Origin: Achromobacter kerstersii
Lineage (GTDB): Bacteria > Pseudomonadota > Gammaproteobacteria > Burkholderiales > Burkholderiaceae_B
DNA length: 64,000 nucleotides
Direction of reading: 5' to 3'
Assembly (NCBI RefSeq): GCF_902859595.1
Contig: NZ_CADIJQ010000010.1
Coordinates: 62,001-126,000, forward strand
The first letter of the stretch is position 1, and every line of letters begins with the position of its first letter. The position numbers and the translations under genes are program-made. Below, one piece after another: positions 48,547 to 55,733 of this stretch. Below the pieces are notes generated by a model, which saw only the letters and a program-made list of their open reading frames with translations, did no database searches and was not told where the DNA came from.

Positions 48547-50231
48547 TGCGCCGCCGCAGCTTTCTGCTGGGCGCAGCCACGGCCGCGGCCGCCGGCACCG
48601 CGGGCTGGTATCGGTCGCGCATCGTCGAGACCCCGCCCAGCGTTCACTACCCGGGCATGCAAGCCGGACACGCCTTGCGCGATGGCGCAGCGTTGCCCGC
48701 GCCGTCCGCCCACTATCAGCACAACGTCGCCATCCTGGGCGCGGGGGTGGCCGGCCTGTCATGCGCGTGGAAGCTTGCGCGCGAGGGCTTTACCGATTTC
48801 GTGGTGGTGCAAGGCCCGGAATTCGCAGGCAATGCGGCGGCAGGCAAGCGCGATGAACTGGACTACCCGCTGGGCGCGCATTACCTGCCGCTGCCCTCGA
48901 TGGCGTCTACCCATGTGCGCGAGATGCTGTCCGACTTCGGCATCATCGAACGCGGCGCGGGTGACGTGCACCCGACTTACGACGAAGCCCTGCTCGTCCA
49001 TTCGCCGCAAGAACGGCTGCTGCGCAACGGGCGTTGGGAAGAAGGCCTGCTGCCCATGACCGGGCTGCCGGACGAAGACGTGGCGCAGCATCACCGCTTT
49101 CTGGCGCTGATCGACCGGCTGCACACGCAGGTCGGCAACGATGGCCGCAAGGTGTTCTGCATTCCGCTTGTGCTGTCATCGCAAGACCCGGCGTGGCGCG
49201 CGCTGGACGCCATCACCTTCAAACAATGGCTGGCGCGCGAGGGCTATACGTCGCCCGCGCTGCACTGGTATCTGAACTACTGCTGCCGCGACGATTACGG
49301 CGCGCAATACGACGTGGTCTCGGCCTGGGCCGGCCTGCACTACTTCGCCAGCCGCGACGGCCACGCCGCCAACGCCGGCGAAGGCGCAGTGCTGACGTGG
49401 CCGGGCGGGCTGGCCGTGCTGGCCGCCCGCATGCGCGACGCCATCACCCAGAAGCTGGGACACAACCGCTGGCTGATTCCGGGTACGGCGGTGCGCGTGG
49501 ACGAGACGGCCGCCGGCCCGCGCGTGACGTGCATCACGGGTATGGCGGACACGACGGGTATGCCAGGTATGACGGGCATGAATGGCACCCAAGCCGCCAC
49601 CGCCGCCTACACGCTGCAAACCCGGCGCACCGTCTGCGCCATGCCCTTGTTCGTCGCGCAGCGCATCCTGCCCGACATCCGCGCCTACGGTTACGACCCG
49701 GCCGTACACACGTCATCGCACGCGCCGTGGCTGGTGTCCAACTTCGTCTTGGAAGGCTATCCGCTGGAAGCGCCCGGCGAACCGCTGTCTTGGGACAACG
49801 TCGTCTACCAAGGCCGGGCGCTGGGCTACGTGGTGTCCACGCATCAGCTGCTGCGCGTTGCGCGTTCGCCCCGCACGGTGTTCACCGCGTATCACGCGCT
49901 AAGCGGGCAAACGCCACAAGCCGCACGGCGATGGCTCACCACGGCAAGCCCCGAAGCCTTGCGCGACGAGGCGGCCGCAGATCTTGTCGCCGCCTACGGC
50001 AGCGAGTTCTGGCGCAACGCGCGGCAATTGGACATCACCGTGCGCGGCCACGCCATGGCCTCGCCGCTGTGCGGTTATTTGTCCAACGCGGGCTTGGCCG
50101 CGCTGCGCGAGGTAGATGGCCCGGTGCTGTTCGCGCATGCGGACCTGTCGGGCTATTCCGTGTTTGAAGAAGCGTCGTGGTGGGGCGTGGTGGCGGCGGG
50201 CCGCATCCTGGGGCAAAAGCCGGCCAGCTAA
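48546..50231 (+). CDS. Tat-signal FAD-dependent amine-oxidase-like protein
   Basis: A 561-residue flavoprotein. The N-terminus MRRRSFLLGAATAAAAGTAG looks like a twin-arginine signal. The FAD-binding Rossmann motif is VAILGAGVAGLSCAWKLAREG (61-81), and a flavin-associated end follows near HADLSGYSVFEEASWWGVVAAGRIL. Its closest broad relatives are flavin amine oxidases and phytoene-desaturase-like enzymes. The ATG overlaps the stop of the aminopropyltransferase-like gene by one base, so the two are coupled, suggesting oxidation of that enzyme's product or precursor. A TGM-rich repeat (331-348) interrupts the middle. Confidence 0.85.
   Translation: MRRRSFLLGAATAAAAGTAGWYRSRIVETPPSVHYPGMQAGHALRDGAALPAPSAHYQHNVAILGAGVAGLSCAWKLAREGFTDFVVVQGPEFAGNAAAGKRDELDYPLGAHYLPLPSMASTHVREMLSDFGIIERGAGDVHPTYDEALLVHSPQERLLRNGRWEEGLLPMTGLPDEDVAQHHRFLALIDRLHTQVGNDGRKVFCIPLVLSSQDPAWRALDAITFKQWLAREGYTSPALHWYLNYCCRDDYGAQYDVVSAWAGLHYFASRDGHAANAGEGAVLTWPGGLAVLAARMRDAITQKLGHNRWLIPGTAVRVDETAAGPRVTCITGMADTTGMPGMTGMNGTQAATAAYTLQTRRTVCAMPLFVAQRILPDIRAYGYDPAVHTSSHAPWLVSNFVLEGYPLEAPGEPLSWDNVVYQGRALGYVVSTHQLLRVARSPRTVFTAYHALSGQTPQAARRWLTTASPEALRDEAAADLVAAYGSEFWRNARQLDITVRGHAMASPLCGYLSNAGLAALREVDGPVLFAHADLSGYSVFEEASWWGVVAAGRILGQKPAS
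49536..49589 (+). repeat. TGM-rich imperfect repeat in the FAD enzyme gene
   Basis: In-frame degenerate units of ACGGGTATG, ACGGGTATGCC, GGTATGACGGGCATG and similar encode TGMADTTGMPGMTGMNGT (residues 331-348), where family members have a short surface loop. The sequence looks like local duplication. Confidence 0.65.
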
Positions 50232-50293
50232 CGGTGCATCCCAAGGAAGGACTGCAATACAATCCCCGGCCTTGACGCTTCGAATAAAAAATC

Positions 50294-51541
50294 ATGGGAA
50301 AGCACGTCATTGTTCTGGGCGCGGGCATCGTCGGTGTCTGCTGCGCATTGGAATTGTTGCGCCGTGGCGCCACGGTCACCTTGGTCGACAAGCGGGAACC
50401 GGGCATGGAGACGTCAATGGGAAACGCGGGCGTGCTGGCGCGCAGCTCGCTGATGCCGTTCAACCACCCGGGCCTGTGGTCGCAACTGCCCCGGCTGCTG
50501 AAAAACGATACCGTCCAATTCCGTTATCACCCCGCGTTCCTGGCAAAGCATCTGGGCTGGGCGACGCGCTTCCTGCTGAACGCCCGGCCCGCCGTCTTCC
50601 GCGAAACCGTCAACGCGCTGGACGGGCTGATCCGGCTGTCGGCCCCTGAACACCTGAAACTGCTGGACGAAGCGGGCGCGCGCGATCGCTTGCGCGATAC
50701 GGGCTGGGTGTTCCTGTACCGCAGCGAGGCTGCGTGGAATGGCAGCGAGCTGGCGCGCAAGACCTTTGCGCAATACCAGGTGCCCACTCAGACGCTCAGC
50801 CCCGCCGAGCTTGCCCAGATGGAACCCGCGCTGGCGCCCATCTTCCATCGCGCCTTGTGGATTCAAGGTTCGTATTCGGTGGATGATCCGCATGCAGTTG
50901 TGGCCGCGTATGCTGACCTGTTCCTTCAAGCGGGCGGCACGCTCAAGCGCATGACCGCCACCGGCGTGCGCCGCGACGGCCAGCGCTGGACGGTGCAAGG
51001 CGCGCAAGACTCGGAATCGCTATCCGCGGATCAGGTGGTGGTGGCGCTGGGCCCGTGGTCCAAGGCGCTGCTGAAAACCACGGGCATCGACTTGCCCATG
51101 GCGTTTGAACGCGGCTATCACATGCATTACCGCGGCGCGGACGGCGCGCGTGTCAGCCGGCCGGTGTATGACACGGGTGGCGGTTATGTGTTGTCGCCGA
51201 TGGCGCGCGGGCTGCGCTTGACCACCGGCGTCGAACTGGATGCGTGCGACGCCGCCCCACGGCCGGCGCAGCTGGAGCTGGCGGAATCGCGTGCGCGCGA
51301 AGCCTTTCCGTTAGGCGAACGGCTGGATGCATCCGCCTGGCTGGGCCGCCGCCCCACTCTGCCCGACAGCCGCCCAATGATTGGCGAAGCGCCCAAACAT
51401 CCCGGCCTGTGGCTGGCGCTGGGGCATCAGCACATCGGCTTCAGCACCGCGCCCGGCACGGCGAAACTGCTGGCGGAGTTGATGATCGATGGCCGTGCTA
51501 CGGCCTTGCACCACGCGTTCCGGCCCGGCCGCTTTTTGTAA
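50294..51541 (+). CDS. DadA-like FAD-dependent D-amino acid dehydrogenase/oxidoreductase
   Basis: A 415-residue DAO-fold flavoprotein. The N-terminal FAD motif is VIVLGAGIVGVCCALELLRRG; DKREPGMETSMGNAGVLARSS is the DadA-type signature, and the C-terminal region has RPTLPDSRPMIGEAPKHPGLWLALGHQHIGFS. Such enzymes oxidise D-amino acids or other amines to imino acids, passing electrons to the respiratory chain. It follows the module's FAD enzyme at 62 bases on the same strand, but may have its own promoter. The true substrate is unknown. Confidence 0.9.
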   Translation: MGKHVIVLGAGIVGVCCALELLRRGATVTLVDKREPGMETSMGNAGVLARSSLMPFNHPGLWSQLPRLLKNDTVQFRYHPAFLAKHLGWATRFLLNARPAVFRETVNALDGLIRLSAPEHLKLLDEAGARDRLRDTGWVFLYRSEAAWNGSELARKTFAQYQVPTQTLSPAELAQMEPALAPIFHRALWIQGSYSVDDPHAVVAAYADLFLQAGGTLKRMTATGVRRDGQRWTVQGAQDSESLSADQVVVALGPWSKALLKTTGIDLPMAFERGYHMHYRGADGARVSRPVYDTGGGYVLSPMARGLRLTTGVELDACDAAPRPAQLELAESRAREAFPLGERLDASAWLGRRPTLPDSRPMIGEAPKHPGLWLALGHQHIGFSTAPGTAKLLAELMIDGRATALHHAFRPGRFL

Positions 51542-51599
51542 ATTGCGCTTCGAACTTGGCGCGGGCTGCCGGCGTAAAGCCGGTCAGCCCGGGGCCGAT

Positions 51600-52394
51600 T
51601 CAACCCAGCAGCAACGCGTCGTCCGACAGCTTTTCACCGCGCACGCGTTCAAACATTTGCAGCAGGTCAGGCACGTCCATGCCGCGGCGCTCGTCGCCCG
51701 ACACGTCCAGCACCACCTGGCCCTGATGCAGCATGACCGTGCGGTCGCCCACGTCCAGCGCCTGACGCATGCTGTGCGTGACCATCATCGTCGTCAACTG
51801 GTTTTCGGCGACAATGCGCGCCGTCAGCTGCAACACGAAGTCCGCCGTGCGCGGGTCCAAGGCCGCCGTGTGCTCGTCCAGCAGCAGGATGCGCGACGGC
51901 TGCAAGGCGGCCATCAGCAAACTCACTGCCTGACGCTGGCCGCCGGACAACAGGCCAATGCGGTCGGTCAGCCGGTTTTCCAGGCCCAGGCCCAAGGTGG
52001 CCAGACGTTCGCGGAAGCCGTCTTTCATTGACGCCTTCACCGCGCGGCCAAAGCCGCGCCGCACGCCGCGCATCTGCGCCAGCGCCATGTTTTCTTCAAT
52101 GGTCAGGTCTTCGCAGGTGCCGGCCATGGGGTCCTGGAACACGCGAGCCACACGGCCGGCGCGCGCCCACACGGGCTGACGCGTGACGTCCACGCCATTG
52201 ATGTCGATGCGGCCGGAATCAATCGGCAGGTCGCCCGACACGGCGTTCAGGAACGTGGACTTGCCCGCGCCGTTGGAACCAATCACGGTCACGAACTGGC
52301 CCGACGGAATTTCCAGCGACAGGCCGCGCAGCGCGCGGGTTTCGATTGGCGTACCCGCGTTGAAGGTAATTTTCAGATCTTGTGCGGACAACAT
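51600..52394 (-). CDS. ABC importer ATP-binding protein
   Basis: A 264-residue ABC ATPase. Walker A is GSNGAGKST (39-47), the signature is LSGGQRQAVSLLMAAL, Walker B is ILLLDEHTAALD, and the switch His is in MMVTHSMRQAL. It resembles the ATPases that go with PF04392-type binding proteins (TrpXYZ-like). It follows the permease gene by one base in the same operon. Confidence 0.94.
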   Translation of the reverse strand: MLSAQDLKITFNAGTPIETRALRGLSLEIPSGQFVTVIGSNGAGKSTFLNAVSGDLPIDSGRIDINGVDVTRQPVWARAGRVARVFQDPMAGTCEDLTIEENMALAQMRGVRRGFGRAVKASMKDGFRERLATLGLGLENRLTDRIGLLSGGQRQAVSLLMAALQPSRILLLDEHTAALDPRTADFVLQLTARIVAENQLTTMMVTHSMRQALDVGDRTVMLHQGQVVLDVSGDERRGMDVPDLLQMFERVRGEKLSDDALLLG

Positions 52395-52395
52395 A

Positions 52396-53286
52396 TCAGC
52401 GCCCCTTCTTGCCGACCAGGCGGCGCTTGAGCATCGGAATGACCAGGGCGAACGTGACCAGCACCGCGGTAACCAGGTTCAGGTCTTGCGCCTTCAGGCC
52501 GATGAAATCGCTATTCAACGCCAGCGCGATGAAGAAGCGGTAAACGATGGCGCCGATGATGACGGCAAGTGTCGCCAGCACCAGCTTGCGCGACGACAGA
52601 ATGCTTTCGCCGACGATCACCGCGGCCAGACCGATCACGATGGTGCCGATGCCCATCGAAATATCGGAACCGCCTTGCGTCTGCGCGAACAGCGCGCCCG
52701 CCAAGGCAACCAGCGCGTTGGACAGCGCCATGCCGCCCAGAATCATGCGGCCGGTATTCACGCCTTGCGCGCGGGCCATGCGGCCGTTTGAACCGGTGGC
52801 GCGCACGGCCAGCCCGGTCTGCGTGGCGAAGAACCAGTCCAGCGCCAGCTTGGCCAGAATCACAATCACTATCAGGATCAGCGGGCGCGCCACGTAATCA
52901 GCAATCCAGCCCGGCTGCAAAATGGTGAACACCGTGGGTTCGGTGATCAGCGGAACGTTGGGCTTGCCCATGATGCGCAAGTTGACCGAGTACAGCGCAA
53001 TCATCATCAGGATGCTGGCCAGCAGATCCATGATCTTCAGCTTCACGTTCAGCCAGCCGGTGACCAGCCCCGCGGCCGCGCCGGCGAAGGTGGCGATGAT
53101 GGTGGCCGAAAACGGATCGGTGCCCGACGCGATCAGCGTGGCACAGACGGCGCCGCCCAGCGGGAAGCTGCCGTCAACGGTCAGGTCGGGGAAGCGCAGC
53201 AGGCGAAAGGAGATAAACACGCCCAAGGCCACCAGGCTGAAGATCAGCCCGATCTCCAACGCGCCTAACAACGAGAACAATGACAT
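52396..53286 (-). CDS. ABC importer permease (branched-chain amino acid-type)
   Basis: A 296-residue permease with eight or more hydrophobic segments, similar to the LivH/sugar-type permease family. Landmarks are LRFPDLTVDGSFPLGGAV near the start and the cytoplasmic-loop region TGSNGRMARAQGVNTGRMILGGMALSNALVALAGAL. With the ATPase downstream and the PF04392 binding protein upstream it makes a full importer. The 248-bp gap before it (53287-53534) holds the terminator of the binding-protein gene and no reading frame I can support. Confidence 0.94.
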   Translation of the reverse strand: MSLFSLLGALEIGLIFSLVALGVFISFRLLRFPDLTVDGSFPLGGAVCATLIASGTDPFSATIIATFAGAAAGLVTGWLNVKLKIMDLLASILMMIALYSVNLRIMGKPNVPLITEPTVFTILQPGWIADYVARPLILIVIVILAKLALDWFFATQTGLAVRATGSNGRMARAQGVNTGRMILGGMALSNALVALAGALFAQTQGGSDISMGIGTIVIGLAAVIVGESILSSRKLVLATLAVIIGAIVYRFFIALALNSDFIGLKAQDLNLVTAVLVTFALVIPMLKRRLVGKKGR

Positions 53287-53480
53287 GGGTTAAATCCAAT
53301 CAGGGTAAGGATGGTGCATATTAAAGACTTGAAACGTCGGGTTTCTTGCGTTTGGGGGTCAGTTTTACCCCAGCTTTCGCAACAAACGTTTCCCGGCGCG
53401 TCATTTTCGCTTTTTTTCTGCCAAAGCGCCGCCACGCCTGCGGATTGGGCCGCAAGCGGAGTTGGTCAAGCGCATCGGTG

Positions 53481-53520
53481 AAAAAAAACCCCGCGCACAC
53501 CTAGCAGGCATGGCGGGGTT
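53481..53520 (-). terminator. Terminator/attenuator after the binding-protein gene
   Basis: On the minus strand AACCCCGC pairs with GCGGGGTT across an 18-base loop and is followed by eight T residues. It begins 14 bases after the binding-protein stop and lies before the permease gene, so most transcripts should stop here. Confidence 0.75.
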
Positions 53521-53534
53521 TGTGCGGCGCCGTT

Positions 53535-54506
53535 TTACTTCACAACCACGGCGGCCGACTTGATGATGGCGTCAGACAGCGTCACGCCTTGCTTGGCGGC
53601 GGCGCCCGGGTTCACGTAGAGCTCAAGCTTGGAGACCACTTCCGACGGGATGGCGCCGGGCTTTTCGCCCTTCAGGATGCGAACCACCACCTTGCCCGTC
53701 TGCACGCCCAGGTCGCGGTAGTTGATGCCCAGCGCAGCAATGCCGCCGCGCTTGACGCTGTCGGTGTCGGAGGCGATCAGCGGGATCTTGGCGTCGTTGC
53801 CCACCTTCACCAGCGATTCATACGCCGAGACGACGTTGTTGTCGGTGTTGGTGTAGATGACGTCGACCTTGCCGATCAGGCTGCGCGCGGCGGACGCCAC
53901 GTCAACCGAACGCGGGGCGGCGGCTTCCACCAGGCTCATGCCCGACTTCGGCAGAATTTCCTGAAGCTTCTTCACCACCACCACCGAGTTGGCTTCGCCC
54001 GGGTTGTAGACGATGCCCACGCGCTTGGCGTTGGGAACGATTTTCTTGATGAGTTCAACCTGCTTGTCCAGCGCCAGCAAGTCGGACACGCCGGTCACGT
54101 TGGTGCCGGAAGCATCCATGCTGGACACCAGCTGGGCGGCAACGGGATCGGTCACGGCGGAATACACCACCGGCACGTCCTTCGTGGCGGCGACAACCGC
54201 CTGGGCCGAGGGCGTGGCGATGGCGACGATGGCGTCGGGGCGGTCGCCGACGAACTTGCGGGCGATCTGCGCGGCGGTGCCGTTGTTGCCCTGCGCGCTT
54301 TGGTATTGCCACTTCAGGTTCTTGCCGGGTTCATAGCCGGCTTGCTTCAGCGCGTCTTGCACGCCGTCGCGCACGGCATCCAGCGCCGGGTGCTCGACGA
54401 TGGCGGTCACCGCCACCGACTTCTGCTGCGCGGACACCGGCGCGGCGATAGCCATTGCCAGCGCCATGGCGCCAACCGTCAGAAAATGTTTTTTTCCGAT
54501 CAGCAT
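53535..54506 (-). CDS. ABC transporter substrate-binding protein (PF04392/TrpX type)
   Basis: A 323-residue periplasmic binding protein. The Sec signal peptide ends PVSAQQ (about residue 26). The mature start VAVTAIVEHPALDAVRDGVQDALKQAGYEPGKN is characteristic of the PF04392 family, which binds tryptophan, tyrosine or other aromatic ligands in characterised members. The ligand here is not established. The 262-bp upstream gap is shared with the divergent aldo/keto reductase. Confidence 0.93.
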   Translation of the reverse strand: MLIGKKHFLTVGAMALAMAIAAPVSAQQKSVAVTAIVEHPALDAVRDGVQDALKQAGYEPGKNLKWQYQSAQGNNGTAAQIARKFVGDRPDAIVAIATPSAQAVVAATKDVPVVYSAVTDPVAAQLVSSMDASGTNVTGVSDLLALDKQVELIKKIVPNAKRVGIVYNPGEANSVVVVKKLQEILPKSGMSLVEAAAPRSVDVASAARSLIGKVDVIYTNTDNNVVSAYESLVKVGNDAKIPLIASDTDSVKRGGIAALGINYRDLGVQTGKVVVRILKGEKPGAIPSEVVSKLELYVNPGAAAKQGVTLSDAIIKSAAVVVK

Positions 54507-54706
54507 TACTTAGCTCCTTGAACCCTTGGTATATGTTCGTCGGGTATTTGTTCGTGGTTACGGCAGCGCCGGCGGCTTCCCGACGGCTTGCGCAGGCCGT
54601 AAAGCCGTATAGTCTAACTTGCCGCCACGCAAAAGAATTTGGGGGGAATCCCTGAAATGGTGCATGCCGGAAGTGGCGCGCCCCACGCCGGGGCACGCGG
54701 CGCCAA

Positions 54707-54712
54707 TATACT
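54707..54712 (+). promoter_or_regulatory. Possible -10 of the aldo/keto reductase gene
   Basis: A TATACT hexamer lies 57 bases upstream of the reductase ATG in a GC-rich gap. No clear -35 is visible. The rest of the 54507-54768 gap shows no further feature I can support. Confidence 0.3.
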
Positions 54713-54768
54713 AAATCCGCGCGGCCGCCCTTGCTCCAAGACCGGCCGCCGCATCCAAAGGCCTCATC

Positions 54769-55725
54769 ATGATCAAACGCGCATTGGGCCGTTCCGGCCT
54801 GCAAATTCCCCCCCTCACTTTCGGCGGCAACGTCTTCGGCTGGACCGTTGACGAGGCCGGCACGTACTCGCTGCTGGACGCGCTGGTGGATGCCGGGCTG
54901 AACTTCATCGACACCGCCGACGTGTACTCGCGGTGGGTGCCGGGCAACCAGGGCGGTGAATCTGAAACGCTGATCGGCAAATGGCTAAAGCGTTCCGGCA
55001 AGCGCGACCGCGTGATGATCGCCACCAAGGTCGGCATGGAAATGGGGCCCGACGCCAAAGGTCTGGCGCCCGCCTACATCCGCCGCTCGCTGGATGCCTC
55101 GCTTGCCCGGCTGCAAACGGATTACGTGGACCTGTACCAGTCGCACAAGGATGATCCCGATACGCCGCTGACCGATACGCTGGCCGAATACGCCAAGCAC
55201 ATCGAATCGGGCAAGGTACGCGCCATTGGCGCGTCAAACTACACGGCCGTGCGCCTGTCGGAAGCGCTGATCACCGCCGAACGCCACGACCTGCCGCGCT
55301 ATGAAAGCATCCAGCCGGAATACAACCTGTACAGCCGCGAGCCCTTCGAGTCTGGCCTGCAAAGCCTGGTGAAGACGCAGCAGATGGGCACCATCAACTA
55401 CTACGCGCTGGCCAGCGGCTTTCTCAGCGGCAAGTACCGCAGCGCCGCCGACGTCAGCAAGAGCGCGCGCGGCCAGAAGATTGTGGACACGTATCTGAAC
55501 GAGCGCGGGTTCCGCATCCTGAAAGCGCTGGACGAAGTTTCGGAAGACGCCGGCTGCACGCCTGCGCAGGCGGCACTCGCCTGGCAGATCGCGCAGCCCG
55601 GCATTACCTCGCCGATCGTCAGCGCAACGTCGATCGCCCAGCTGGACGAACTGGTCAAGGCCGCCAGCCTGACGCTGACGCGTGACCAGTTGGCCAAGCT
55701 CAGCCAGGCGAGCGACTGGCGATAG
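54769..55725 (+). CDS. Aldo/keto reductase
   Basis: A 318-residue AKR of the Tas/YajO-like group that reduces carbonyls with NADPH. Catalytic residues are Asp48 and Tyr53 (FIDTADVYS), Lys87 (IATKVG) and a His in LYQSHKDDP. The NADP-binding C-terminal region GITSPIVSATSIAQLDELVKA is present. It is a single-gene unit; the physiological substrate is unknown. Confidence 0.94.
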   Translation: MIKRALGRSGLQIPPLTFGGNVFGWTVDEAGTYSLLDALVDAGLNFIDTADVYSRWVPGNQGGESETLIGKWLKRSGKRDRVMIATKVGMEMGPDAKGLAPAYIRRSLDASLARLQTDYVDLYQSHKDDPDTPLTDTLAEYAKHIESGKVRAIGASNYTAVRLSEALITAERHDLPRYESIQPEYNLYSREPFESGLQSLVKTQQMGTINYYALASGFLSGKYRSAADVSKSARGQKIVDTYLNERGFRILKALDEVSEDAGCTPAQAALAWQIAQPGITSPIVSATSIAQLDELVKAASLTLTRDQLAKLSQASDWR

Positions 55726-55733
55726 CACGATGA

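Noticed and set aside
50294..51541. DadA-like oxidase as an eighth member of the polyamine module
   Set aside because: It is separated by 62 bases, lacks translational coupling, and belongs to a common stand-alone family; left out until neighbourhood data say otherwise.
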